A stretch of DNA of 64,000 nt, taken from assembly GCA_016703895.1 (NCBI GenBank), contig JADJBE010000003.1, positions 248,001 through 312,000 of the forward strand, given 5' to 3'. The notes below the pieces were generated by a model that was not told where the DNA came from, searched no databases, and saw only the letters and a list, made by a program, of their open reading frames with translations. Within the stretch, counting starts at the first letter, position 1. Each line of letters starts with the position of its first letter. Both the position numbers and the translations under genes were made by a program. Source of the DNA: Pseudomonadota bacterium (lineage in GTDB: Bacteria; Pseudomonadota; Gammaproteobacteria; Steroidobacterales; Steroidobacteraceae). Positions 36,078 to 44,418 of this stretch are shown here, piece by piece.

Positions 36078-36701
36078 ATGCATCAATCGCGCAGTCCCTT
36101 GATCTACAGCGTTATCGTTGGCGGCTTGGTGGCCACCGCTCTCACGAGCTGCGGCAAACCCGAACTCGACGCCGCCATCGAAACCAACGACCGCAAGGCC
36201 GTCGAGGCCGCACTTGCAGAGGGAGCAGACCCGAACAAGATTGGCGTCAGCGGCGACACGCCCTTGTTGGCCGCCACCCGCGCGGGGCAGGCGAGCTCGG
36301 CGCAGGGGCTGATCGACGGCGGCGCCCAGATCGACGTGCGCGACCAGGCCGGCTACCTGCCGCTGCATCATGCCGCGGCCCGGGGGCTGACGGGTATTGT
36401 CAATCTGTTGCTGGAGCGCGGCCAGTCGGTCGACGAGCTAACCACCGATGGTCTGACGCCGCTGCAGCTCGCGGTGCTGAATGCGCACCAGGAGACCGCC
36501 AAATTCCTCGTGCGCCGCGGCGCGGATATGAACGCCAAACAAGGCGTTGATGGCGTGAGCGCGATCGAGATCGTGGAGCGCAATGGCGACACGCGTTTCG
36601 CCGGCATGTTGCGAGCCGCTGCAGCACCACGTCCGCCAAGCCCGTCCGACCCCGGTCCCGCGCACGGCATGCCGGCCAGCAGCGGAACGGGTGCACCATG
36701 A
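36078..36701 (+). CDS. Ankyrin-repeat lipoprotein
   Basis: 207 residues from ATG 36078. Lipobox ALTSC with Cys at about residue 25 after a hydrophobic leader, then three or four ankyrin repeats (GDTPLLAATRAGQASSAQGL, YLPLHHAAARGLTGIVNLLL, GLTPLQLAVLNAHQETAKFL) and a proline-rich tail. Ankyrin proteins of this type in the periplasm often accompany catalases or oxidases, or bind partner enzymes. ATGA overlap with the DUF1838 gene suggests that it partners that protein. Confidence 0.85.
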   Translation: MHQSRSPLIYSVIVGGLVATALTSCGKPELDAAIETNDRKAVEAALAEGADPNKIGVSGDTPLLAATRAGQASSAQGLIDGGAQIDVRDQAGYLPLHHAAARGLTGIVNLLLERGQSVDELTTDGLTPLQLAVLNAHQETAKFLVRRGADMNAKQGVDGVSAIEIVERNGDTRFAGMLRAAAAPRPPSPSDPGPAHGMPASSGTGAP

Positions 36702-37627
36702 TGCACCGTCCGTTGCGACGTGAGTTCTACACCGTGGCGCTGAGCGCGCTGCTGCTGCTACCGATCGCGGCAGCCACCGCGGCCAGCGCTGCCGGTAAAG
36801 CTACGGTCGATCTCACCGACCCCGTGACGCAGCTCGAGGCCTACGTCCGCGTGGTCGGCGACACTAGCGGCAAGCCATACACCGCCTACGCCGAAGGCAC
36901 CGTCTATGCCGTGGTGCCCGGCGCCAAAGCACGACCGGTGTTCGGTGTGCGGGTGTTAGGCCGCGGTCGCTTCGAGAAGATCGACGGCGGTTATCAGCGG
37001 CTGTCGCGCGAGATCGGTTTTTACACTGATCTCAAGACTGGTGAGATCTTGGCCACCTGGTACAACCCGTACATGGAGCGCGAGGTCGAGGTGGTGCCCA
37101 TCCAGAACGATCCCGTGAACCGCAAGTTCATCGCGGGGCAGGGCACGCCGATTCGGCAGATGATCGCCGGCGACAACGTGATCTTCTATCGCGAGATCCC
37201 GCTGCGTTACCCGAACCCGCTCGACCGCGAGAACTATCCGCTCTATTCCAGCGGGGACTTCTATGAGGCGGTGGAACTTTTCAATGATTACGCTAACATG
37301 CGTGATCTTGCTAATCCCAAGTTGAGCTCTGTGCCCAGCACCGGCTCCTGGTCACGTATCGGGCCCTGGTTGCCGTGGATGGAGATGGGGCAGCATGAGG
37401 GGCATCTGCTGTACCACGCCCGTGCGGTCAAACCAATCAATGGGTTAAACGGAGTACCTGCTAAGTTGCGCGAACACATCGCCAAGACGGCGCCCAAGTT
37501 TCTGGAGGCACCGAGCGGCATCGAAGGCCCGGATGAGACCAGTTGGACCGTCTTCAAGCAGCGGCTCGAGGAACGTGGTCGTGCGCCGCGCAAAACCATT
37601 CCCAAAGAACCCGCGCGACCTGAATGA
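36698..37627 (+). CDS. DUF1838 family exported protein
   Basis: 309 residues with a Sec leader (VALSALLLLPIAAATAASA). DUF1838 features: TDPVTQLEAYVRVVGDTSGK, YAEGTVYAVVPG, DGGYQRLSREIGFYTDLKTG, NPYMEREVEVV and IQNDPVNRKF. Intact paralogue of the frameshifted gene at 12354-13266. Biochemical role unknown to me. Overlaps neighbours on both sides by ATGA, tying it to the ankyrin lipoprotein and the TRAP permease; a periplasmic enzyme or binding protein acting before import is a reasonable guess. Confidence 0.82.
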   Translation: MMHRPLRREFYTVALSALLLLPIAAATAASAAGKATVDLTDPVTQLEAYVRVVGDTSGKPYTAYAEGTVYAVVPGAKARPVFGVRVLGRGRFEKIDGGYQRLSREIGFYTDLKTGEILATWYNPYMEREVEVVPIQNDPVNRKFIAGQGTPIRQMIAGDNVIFYREIPLRYPNPLDRENYPLYSSGDFYEAVELFNDYANMRDLANPKLSSVPSTGSWSRIGPWLPWMEMGQHEGHLLYHARAVKPINGLNGVPAKLREHIAKTAPKFLEAPSGIEGPDETSWTVFKQRLEERGRAPRKTIPKEPARPE

Positions 37628-38235
37628 CTAAGCCTCCCGCGTCCCTCGCAGCGCTGCTGAGCGGCATCCGCCGCACAGAAGTTTTCATCACCACGGCCGC
37701 GTTCGTGGTGCTCATCGTCGTGATCTTCGCGGACGTCGTCGTGCGCCGCGTCTCTGGCAGCGGGCTCATCTGGGCACGCGAGGTGGGCGTCTACGCCAAC
37801 ATCATCCTGACCATGGTCGGCATCGGCGTGGCCTCCGCGAGCGGCGCGCACCTGCGACCACGTTTTGTCGACCGCTGGTTCCCGGATTCATGGGACTACG
37901 CACTGACGCGGATTCAGGAAGCGATCACCGCCTTCGCGTTCGGCGTGCTCACGTATCTGGCGATGAAAGTGCTGCTGGAGACGATCCAACTGGGCGACAC
38001 CTCCACCGTGCTGCGTATTGCGGTGTGGCCTATCCAGCTTTGCCTGCCACTCGCGTTCGGGCTCGGCGCGCTGCGCCACGGGCTGTACGCCTGGGTGCCG
38101 GCATTGCGTCCGGCGGAGCGCTCGGAGGCCGACATCGACCCGGTGCTGGACGACGCCACACTTGCTGTTAGCGGCCCTGCCAGCGGCAGCGTGGCGGCCG
38201 GCCTATCCGGCACAAACACGCGGAGCAAGCCATGA
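37624..38235 (+). CDS. TRAP transporter small permease (DctQ family)
   Basis: 203 residues with four hydrophobic segments (VFITTAAFVVLIVVIFADVV, NIILTMVGIGVASASGAHLR, and two more), the DctQ pattern including the conserved GAHLRPRFVDRW loop. Longer than usual because of a 40-residue alanine/glycine-rich tail. ATGA overlap on both sides. Forms the membrane unit with the large permease that follows. Confidence 0.88.
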   Translation: MTKPPASLAALLSGIRRTEVFITTAAFVVLIVVIFADVVVRRVSGSGLIWAREVGVYANIILTMVGIGVASASGAHLRPRFVDRWFPDSWDYALTRIQEAITAFAFGVLTYLAMKVLLETIQLGDTSTVLRIAVWPIQLCLPLAFGLGALRHGLYAWVPALRPAERSEADIDPVLDDATLAVSGPASGSVAAGLSGTNTRSKP

Positions 38236-39487
38236 GCGGCGCGATGGCCGGGCTGATCCTGGGCGGCGCGGTGGTCGCCTTGTTAGTACTGCGGCAGTAC
38301 CTGCTGGTCGTGCTGTTCGTCGTCGCGGGCTTTGCCTGGTACGTGTGGGGCGACGGCAATCTCGAGAACGTGGTGCTCGATGGGTGGGATGCGCTCAACC
38401 AGGACGTGTTGCTGCCGATCCCGCTGTACCTGCTGGCAGGCGCGATCATGGCGGAGGGCGGCATTGCCAGCCGGCTGATCCGCGTGATGCGCGCGATTGT
38501 CGGGCCTATTCCAGGCGGTCTTGCGGTCGCGACCGCGCTGTCGTGTGGTTTGTTCTCGGCGATTGTCGGTTCGTCCACCGTCACGCTGCTCGCGATCGGC
38601 TCGGTGATGTACCCGGCGCTGCTCGCCGCCGGCTACAAGCGCAGCTTCGCACTCGGGCTGATCTGCGCTGGCTCCACGCTCGGCATCATCATCCCGCCCT
38701 CGATCCCGCTGATCCTCTACGGCGTGATGACCCAGACCTCGATCGCCGATCTGTTCCTCGCCGGCGTCGGGCCGGGCCTGCTGTTGTTATTTCGGTGGCG
38801 ACCAACTGGAAGCTGCGTCTCGGCACCTGGTCCGGCGCTGAGTTCTTCGACAGTTTGAAGGACGGCATCTGGGCACTGCTGATGCCCATCATTATTCTGG
38901 GCGGCATCTACTCCGGCCAGTTCACCGCCACCGAGTCCGCCGCGGTCGCGGTCGTCTACGCGATGGTGGTCGAGCTGTTCATCTACAAAAAGCTGGATCT
39001 GAAGGGCATGGTACGGGTCGGCACCGACACCACGCGCTTGTTAGGCGGGCTGTTCCCGGTGCTGCTGATGGCGCTGTCGCTGAACAAATTCCTCGCCTTC
39101 CAGCAAGTGCCGATGATGATGGTGGACCTGCTGTCCGGCATCATCACCACCAAAGCGTCGTTCATTCTCATTAACAACGCGCTGCTGCTGGTGGTGGGCC
39201 TGCTGATGGATATCGGCTCCGCGATTCTCATTCTGTCGCCCATTCTCCAGCCGCTGGCGCAGGCGCAGGGGATCGATCCGGTGCATTTCGGCATAATGAT
39301 GCCCGTCAACCTCGAGATCGGATATCTCACGCCGCCGATGGGCTTGAATATTATCGTGGCGATGACCGCGTTCCGCGAAAGCTTCGGCTTCGTGTGTCGC
39401 TCAGTCGTGCCGTTTATCGGGCTGATGGTGATCGCGCTCGTCATCGTGTCGTTCTGGCCCGCGCTATCGTTGTTTTTATTGAAATAG
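38232..39487 (+). CDS. TRAP transporter large permease (DctM family), one frameshift
   Basis: First frame from ATG 38232 gives IPLYLLAGAIMAEGGIASRL, CGLFSAIVGSSTVTLLAIG and LGIIIPPSIPLILYGVMTQT up to GVGPGLLLL; a one-base loss near 38790-38800 moves to the frame that continues VATNWKLRLGTWSG, GQFTATESAAVAVVYAM and PVNLEIGYLTPPMGLNIIVA to 39487. Total about 418 residues is normal. Works with DctQ and a periplasmic DctP-type binding protein; no DctP gene is visible in this window. Confidence 0.88.
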
Positions 39488-39504
39488 GTTAAGAAGGTTC
39501 CGTC

Positions 39505-41052
39505 ATGGCTAAACCCAAATACGATCTGCTCATCAAGAACGTGACGCTGGTGCGTCCGAAGAAGAACACCACGCCCAAGAGCGACATCGCCATCAAGGAT
39601 GGCAAGATCGTCAAAGTGGCCGCCGAGATCAAGGCGGAGACCGCCGCGAAGGTGGTCGACGGTAAAATGAAGTTGGCGTTCCCCGGTCTCGTCGATCCCC
39701 ATATGCATTGCGGCATCTATGCGCCGTTGAACGAGGACGCAGTGACCGAGAGCAAGGCGGCCGCACAAGGCGGCGTCACCTCGAGCCTCAACTACATGCG
39801 CACCGGCGGGTACTACATGCAGCGCGGCGGCCCGTACGCCGAGGTTTATCCCGACGTGCTGAAGCTGTCCGAGGGTAACTTTTACGTCGATTATGCCTAC
39901 CATCTGGCGCCGCTTGATCGTAAGCACATCAGCGAGATCGACATGCTGATCGAGAAGTTCGGCGTCACCTCGTTCAAGATCTTCATGTTCTACGGCGGCT
40001 ATGGTCTGCACGGCGCGTCCAGCTCACAGCATGAGTTTCTGATGGTGGACAAAAATGAGAAATACGACATCGCGCACTTCGAGTTCGTGATGCGCGGCGT
40101 GCAGCGCGCCATCCAGAAGTTCCCGCATCTGAAGGATTCGATCTCGTTAGGGCTGCACTGCGAGCTGGCCGAGATCCTCAACGCCTACACCAAGATGGTA
40201 GAGGGCGGCGCCAAGGTGACCGATCTCGACACCTACCTGCATGGCGAGACCTTCGATCCAGCTTGCGTCGATTGTGCACCGCTAACAGGACTGCGCGCTT
40301 ACAGCGCCGCGCGGCCGCCACACAGCGAGGGCCTGGCGATCTCGATCGCTTCCTACCTGGCGAATGAGACTAACTGCCTCAACATCAACCTGCTGCATCT
40401 CACCTCGCGCAAGGCCGTGGACGCGGCGCTCACCATGGCCAAGGCCTTCCCGCATGTGAACTTCCGCCGCGAAGTCACCATCGGGCATCTGTGCCTCGAC
40501 TACGACACCGATGCCAAGAGCTGGGCGAAGGTGAACCCGCCGATTCGCTCGCGGGAGGACGTGGAGTACCTGTGGGAAAAACTGCTCGAGGGCAAGCTCG
40601 ACTGGGTCTGCTCCGACCACGCTTGTTGCAAAGCAGAATCCAAGACGCACAAGAGCGGCCAAGGCAATGACACGCCGATCTTCATGTCGAAGTCCGGCTT
40701 CGGCGGCACGGAGTACATGCTGCCGGCGCTGCTCACCGAGGGCAAGCCGCGCGGTCTCTCACTCAACCGCGTCGCCGAGCTCACTTCGCACGCTGCCGCG
40801 CGCCGCTTCGGCCTCGCTGGCAAGGGTGACATTGCGGCCGGTTTTGATGCCGACATCGTGCTCGTGGACCCCAACAAGAGCTTCGTGGCGAGCGGCGAAC
40901 TGTCCGAATCGTCGCAGGGCTATTCAGTGTTTGAGGGGATGGAGATGTCGGCCAGCGTCGTCAGTACGTATTTGAGAGGCAATCTCATTTATAATGATGG
41001 CAACGTCGTCGGCGGACCGCAGGGCAAGTACCTCAAGCGGCCGTACGGCTGA
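39505..41052 (+). CDS. Dihydropyrimidinase/hydantoinase-like amidohydrolase
   Basis: 515 residues, binuclear-metal amidohydrolase. HxH metal motif in FPGLVDPHMHCGIYAP, the probable carbamylated lysine in GVTSFKIFMFYGG, histidines in SLGLHCELAE and NLLHLTSRKA, and the aspartate in WVCSDHACCKAE. ADIVLVDPNKSF near the end is typical of cyclic amidases. Probably opens a cyclic amide or hydantoin-like ring. It follows the TRAP genes by 17 bases, so import and hydrolysis may be coupled. Complements the hyuAB and isochorismatase genes at 5-10 kb. Confidence 0.9.
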   Translation: MAKPKYDLLIKNVTLVRPKKNTTPKSDIAIKDGKIVKVAAEIKAETAAKVVDGKMKLAFPGLVDPHMHCGIYAPLNEDAVTESKAAAQGGVTSSLNYMRTGGYYMQRGGPYAEVYPDVLKLSEGNFYVDYAYHLAPLDRKHISEIDMLIEKFGVTSFKIFMFYGGYGLHGASSSQHEFLMVDKNEKYDIAHFEFVMRGVQRAIQKFPHLKDSISLGLHCELAEILNAYTKMVEGGAKVTDLDTYLHGETFDPACVDCAPLTGLRAYSAARPPHSEGLAISIASYLANETNCLNINLLHLTSRKAVDAALTMAKAFPHVNFRREVTIGHLCLDYDTDAKSWAKVNPPIRSREDVEYLWEKLLEGKLDWVCSDHACCKAESKTHKSGQGNDTPIFMSKSGFGGTEYMLPALLTEGKPRGLSLNRVAELTSHAAARRFGLAGKGDIAAGFDADIVLVDPNKSFVASGELSESSQGYSVFEGMEMSASVVSTYLRGNLIYNDGNVVGGPQGKYLKRPYG

Positions 41053-41092
41053 CTTACCCCCGTTTGCGACAGAATTTTAGGAGTTTAGGAAT

Positions 41093-41575
41093 ATGACTAT
41101 CAAAGCTGGCGACAAGATGCCTTCGGGCAAGCTCAAGCACATGACCAAGGACGGCCCCAAGGACGTCAGCACCGACGAGCTTTTCAAGGGCAAGACCGTG
41201 GTGCTGTTCTCCGTGCCGGGTGCGTTCACGCCGACTTGCGATGCCAAGCATCTGCCGGGCTTCGTGCAGCATGCCGACAAGATCAAGGCCAAGGGCGTCG
41301 ACACGATCGCCTGCATGGCCGTGAACGACGTGTTCGTCATGAACGCCTGGGGCAAGAGCAGCAATGTTGGCGACAACGTGTTGATGTTAGCCGACGGCAA
41401 TGGCGACTACGCCAAGGCGCTCGGTCTCTCGCTCGATGCCTCAGGTTTTGGCATGGGCACGCGCGGCCAGCGGTTCGAGATCACCGTGAAGAACGGCGTC
41501 GCCGAGAAGGTGAACATCGAAGCGCCCGGCAAGTTCGAGGTTTCCTCGGCCGAGCACGTGCTCGGACAGCTGTAA
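41093..41575 (+). CDS. Peroxiredoxin, Prx5/atypical 2-Cys type
   Basis: 160 residues. Peroxidatic motif VPGAFTPTCDAKHLPGF with the catalytic cysteine, and NDVFVMNAWGKSSN, LSLDASGFGMGTRGQRF typical of Prx5. AGGAG lies upstream of the ATG (aggagtttaggaatATG). Reduces H2O2 or organic peroxides, fitting an operon containing a diiron oxygenase-like protein. Confidence 0.93.
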   Translation: MTIKAGDKMPSGKLKHMTKDGPKDVSTDELFKGKTVVLFSVPGAFTPTCDAKHLPGFVQHADKIKAKGVDTIACMAVNDVFVMNAWGKSSNVGDNVLMLADGNGDYAKALGLSLDASGFGMGTRGQRFEITVKNGVAEKVNIEAPGKFEVSSAEHVLGQL

Positions 41576-41584
41576 GCACGCACG

Positions 41585-42598
41585 GTGAGCGGCACTAACA
41601 AGCGCATCACCTTCGCCCGCAGTCCTCAAGGGTTACCCACCCTTGAGGATTTCGGTGCGGACGAAGTGGCAATCCCCAAGCCCGCGAACGGCGAGTTCCT
41701 GTCCCGCTCGATCTATCTCTCGCTCGACCCTTACTACCGCAACGTGATGAAGAATAGCCAGATCTACCAGGATCGGCTGGCCGCGGGCGATGTCATGGTG
41801 GGCGAGACCGTCGCGCAGATCGTCGAGTCCAAGCATCCCGACTACAAAGCCGGCGAGTACGTCGCCGTGCGCAACGGCTGGCAGCAGTACGCCGTGTCCA
41901 AGGGCGATGGCGTGCGCAGGATCGACCCCGCAGTCGCTCCCATCTCGACAGCACTTGGCGTGCTCGGCATGCCCGGGCTAACAGGGTTTGCTGGCACCAT
42001 ATCGTTAGGCGAGCCCAAGCCAGGCGATACGTTCGTCGTCTCCGCTGCCACCGGTCCGGTCGGTAGCACCGCCGGCCAAACTGCGCGGCTCATGGGCGCG
42101 CGGGTCGTCGGCATCGCCGGCGGCAAAGAGAAATGCGACTACGCCGTGCGCGAACTCGGCTACGCCGCCTGCGTGAATTACAAAGAAGGCGATCTCGCCG
42201 CCAACTTGAAAACCGCGTGCCCCAACGGTATTGATGTTTATTTCGACAACGTCGCCGGCGACACGCTGGTCGCGGTGATCAAGAATCTGGCGCTCGGCGC
42301 CCGGATTATTCTGTGCGGCATGATCGAGGCCTACAGCATGGACAAGCCACCGGCTGGCCCGTGGTTGGGCCCCATTGTTGGCGCACGCGCCATCATGAAA
42401 GGCCTCGTCGTGTATGACCACGTCGCCATGCAGCCGCGGCTGCAGCGCACCGTCGGCGGCTGGATCCAAAGCGGCCAGTTCAAGTATCGCGAGGACATTG
42501 CCGAGGGGATCGAGAAAGCGCCGCAGGCGTTTTGCGACCTAATGCGCGGCAAGAACTTCGGTAAATCGTTAGTGCGTATCGGGCCGGACAAAGTCTGA
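41585..42598 (+). CDS. Medium-chain NADP-dependent oxidoreductase (zinc-free, CurA-like)
   Basis: 337 residues from GTG 41585. Features: YLSLDPYYRNVMKN, GETVAQIVESKHPDYKAGEY, cofactor loop VSAATGPVGSTAGQTARLMG, and KYREDIAEGIEKAPQAFCDL MRGKN near the end. This is the leukotriene-B4 12-hydroxydehydrogenase/CurA type that reduces alpha,beta-unsaturated carbonyls with NADPH and needs no zinc. Ten bases after the peroxiredoxin stop. Confidence 0.92.
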   Translation: MSGTNKRITFARSPQGLPTLEDFGADEVAIPKPANGEFLSRSIYLSLDPYYRNVMKNSQIYQDRLAAGDVMVGETVAQIVESKHPDYKAGEYVAVRNGWQQYAVSKGDGVRRIDPAVAPISTALGVLGMPGLTGFAGTISLGEPKPGDTFVVSAATGPVGSTAGQTARLMGARVVGIAGGKEKCDYAVRELGYAACVNYKEGDLAANLKTACPNGIDVYFDNVAGDTLVAVIKNLALGARIILCGMIEAYSMDKPPAGPWLGPIVGARAIMKGLVVYDHVAMQPRLQRTVGGWIQSGQFKYREDIAEGIEKAPQAFCDLMRGKNFGKSLVRIGPDKV

Positions 42599-42636
42599 GC
42601 ACGCGCGACTTCAAGCCGTTACCCACCGAGGCCAAA

Positions 42637-42876
42637 GTGGCGCTCGGCGAGGGCAAGCTGATCAGTGCGATCAAAATCATCCGCGAGCGCGAAGGACTGG
42701 ATCTTGGCGCCGCCAAACAGCGCATGGACGAAGCGCTGAAGGCCGATCCCGTTCTCAAACGGAAATTTGAGGAGCGGGCGAAAGAGACCAAGCGGACCAT
42801 CATCAGGTGGGTGGTCGTCGTGGATGCGATCGTGTTCGCGGCGGTGATTTACTACTTCTTTGTCTACCGTAGTTAG
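42637..42876 (+). CDS. Small L7/L12-C-terminal-domain-like membrane protein
   Basis: 79 residues from GTG 42637; the frame is open upstream to about 42595 (LSTRDFKPLPTEAKV), so a start at an unusual codon nearer the previous stop is possible. KLISAIKIIREREGLDLGAA followed by KQRMDEAL resembles the ribosomal L7/L12 C-terminal fold, and the tail RWVVVVDAIVFAAVIYYFFV is one membrane helix. Such membrane-anchored L7/L12-like proteins are known in proteobacteria without clear function. Last gene of the plus operon. Confidence 0.6.
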   Translation: MALGEGKLISAIKIIREREGLDLGAAKQRMDEALKADPVLKRKFEERAKETKRTIIRWVVVVDAIVFAAVIYYFFVYRS

Positions 42877-42893
42877 CTGCGTTTAATTGGGCG

Positions 42894-43268
42894 CTACGGC
42901 TGAAACGCCACTCCCAACCTTTGAGCGATTGCGGCAAGGGGCCTATCGACCGTCCATAGCCGCGTGCCGGGAGTCAGCAACGTCGCAGCAAGTAGCGCCG
43001 CGTCGACGGCGCCGCAGCCAGAGTTGTACATCTGCTCTCGTTCGACCAACGCAAGAATCTCATCCGACGTAGCTATGGTCGTTTGGCACAGACTGCGCAG
43101 GTCTGCAAGTGTCCGATGTCGTGGAGCAGGTGGCGAACCGCAGGCGATTTCGATGAGCACTAACGGATGGCAGTACACCTGGTCGTCGGCCAGCAATGCT
43201 GCCAGCCTTGAGTTGGGCTGCCGGAAATGCGCAACCCAGATGGAGGTGTCGGCGAGGACGCCTGCCAC
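42894..43268 (-). CDS. vapC: VapC-type PIN-domain ribonuclease toxin
   Basis: 124 residues from GTG 43268. PIN acidic residues are visible: Asp in GVLADTSIWVAHF, Glu in LIEIACGSPP, Asp in GCGAVDAALLAATLL and Asp in LWTVDRPL. Follows the antitoxin gene by nine bases. Cleaves RNA by family. Intact. Confidence 0.92.
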   Translation of the reverse strand: MAGVLADTSIWVAHFRQPNSRLAALLADDQVYCHPLVLIEIACGSPPAPRHRTLADLRSLCQTTIATSDEILALVEREQMYNSGCGAVDAALLAATLLTPGTRLWTVDRPLAAIAQRLGVAFQP

Positions 43269-43277
43269 GGTGGCCGG

Positions 43278-43487
43278 CTAACTGTGCGGGCGGCGACGTG
43301 GTATCGGCTTCATGCTCGGCGCCTTGCCACCGAGAGATGCCAGTCGCTTCGCGGCCTGAACCCGAATGAACGTCTTGACGGCTTCGCGGAATAAGTCCGC
43401 TCTGTCCATCTCGGGGTCCGCCATTTCCAGCGCCTTGTTGTAGAGATCGTCGTCCAGCGTAACTGTGGTTCGCACGCTTGTCCGCAC
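43278..43487 (-). CDS. vapB: VapB-type antitoxin
   Basis: 69 residues, ribbon-helix-helix start RTTVTLDDDLYNKALEMA and FREAVKTFIRVQAAKRLASL. Likely start is GTG 43487 or the GTG four codons later. Binds VapC and represses the pair. Upstream sequence to the divergent regulator at 43662 has no further gene. Confidence 0.85.
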   Translation of the reverse strand: MRTSVRTTVTLDDDLYNKALEMADPEMDRADLFREAVKTFIRVQAAKRLASLGGKAPSMKPIPRRRPHS

Positions 43488-43603
43488 CCGTATTGATGCA
43501 ATATGGCATCATTTTCGATGCCTGCAGCGCTGCCGTCAATGCTAAGGCGGTGCGGTTGGCCGGGCGACGCTAGCGGCCGACCGGGCTGAGATCGCGAATA
43601 TCC

Positions 43604-43648
43604 TTGAGAATGTAACCATCATGACCCATTATATCGTTTAATGAGTCA
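43604..43648 (+). promoter_or_regulatory. Promoter with overlapping operator for the XRE regulator
   Basis: TTGAGA (43604-43609), 17 bases, CATTAT (43627-43632). An inverted repeat TGACCCATTA (43622-43631) and TAATGAGTCA (43639-43648), nine of ten positions matching across a 7-base spacer, covers the -10 region. Most likely the regulator's own binding site. Confidence 0.5.
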
Positions 43649-43661
43649 AGAAGGTTTCTAA

Positions 43662-43976
43662 ATGCCAACACCAACAACACCGCCGAGTGCCGTCCGCCGC
43701 ACCTTGCGCAAGCTAGGTCAGGACATCCAGGATGCGCGCAAACGGCGTGCCTTGACCATGGAGATCGTGGCGGATCGGGCCTTTACGTCGCGCAAGACCC
43801 TTGCCCGCGTCGAGGGCGGCGACCACGGCGTGAGTGTCGGCATCTATGCCTCCGTTCTCAATGCCCTCGGCATGCTCGATGCGCTCGGTGACGTTGCCGA
43901 TCCTTCGCAGGACGAGCTCGGCATGGCGCTGGCATCGGCGAGCCTGCCCAAACGGGTGAGACCGCGCAGCAAGTGA
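43662..43976 (+). CDS. XRE-family helix-turn-helix regulator, HipB-like
   Basis: 104 residues. Helix-turn-helix KLGQDIQDARKRRALTMEIV then ADRAFTSRKTLARVEGG, followed by VSVGIYASVLNALGMLDAL, as in HipB-type antitoxin regulators. No hipA follows: the next gene is an MNT protein. So it is an orphan or the survivor of a HipAB pair. Dyad symmetry at its promoter suggests autoregulation. Confidence 0.8.
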   Translation: MPTPTTPPSAVRRTLRKLGQDIQDARKRRALTMEIVADRAFTSRKTLARVEGGDHGVSVGIYASVLNALGMLDALGDVADPSQDELGMALASASLPKRVRPRSK

Positions 43977-44081
43977 GATAATCGGCTTGACGGTGAATCG
44001 AATCCCCTGACTAGTGACCGCAAGCGGCGCGGCAATTCTAATCGCTGCCGATGCAGCATTCAGAGGCAGTGGATGCAGACA

Positions 44082-44091
44082 GTGACGTCAC
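44082..44091. promoter_or_regulatory. Palindrome GTGACGTCAC before the MNT/HEPN pair
   Basis: Perfect 10-bp palindrome 28 bases before the MNT start, in the only upstream gap of that operon. Candidate operator; no direct proof. Confidence 0.3.
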
Positions 44092-44118
44092 GGCCTGACA
44101 AAATGCGAGGACTTGAAC

Positions 44119-44418
44119 GTGAGCGATATGACGCGAGACGAAACAGTGCGACGACTGCAGGCGGCGAAGGGCGAGCTCGCTCGCCGTTTCGGCGTTGTCA
44201 ATCTTGCGCTGTTCGGATCCCTGGCGCGCGATGACGCGAGGCCAGACAGCGATATCGACATTCTCGTCTCGTTCGACGGGCCGGCCACCTCAAAACGTTA
44301 TTTCGGCGTGCAGTTCTATCTCGAAGACCTCTTCGGCCGACCGGTGGATCTGGTTACCGAGAAGGCCGTACGGCGCGAGCTGCGTCCATTCATCGAGGCC
44401 GAGGCGGTCCATGTCTGA
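44119..44418 (+). CDS. mntA: MNT-domain nucleotidyltransferase (MntA-like antitoxin)
   Basis: About 99 residues. GTG 44119 is preceded by GAGG; TTG 44113 and ATG 44128 are alternatives. The minimal nucleotidyltransferase motif is complete: FGSLARDDARPDSDIDILV (GS, then DxD), with a third acidic residue in GRPVDLVTEKAV. MntA proteins modify the HEPN toxin by adenylylation. Overlaps the HEPN gene. Confidence 0.92.
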   Translation: MSDMTRDETVRRLQAAKGELARRFGVVNLALFGSLARDDARPDSDIDILVSFDGPATSKRYFGVQFYLEDLFGRPVDLVTEKAVRRELRPFIEAEAVHV

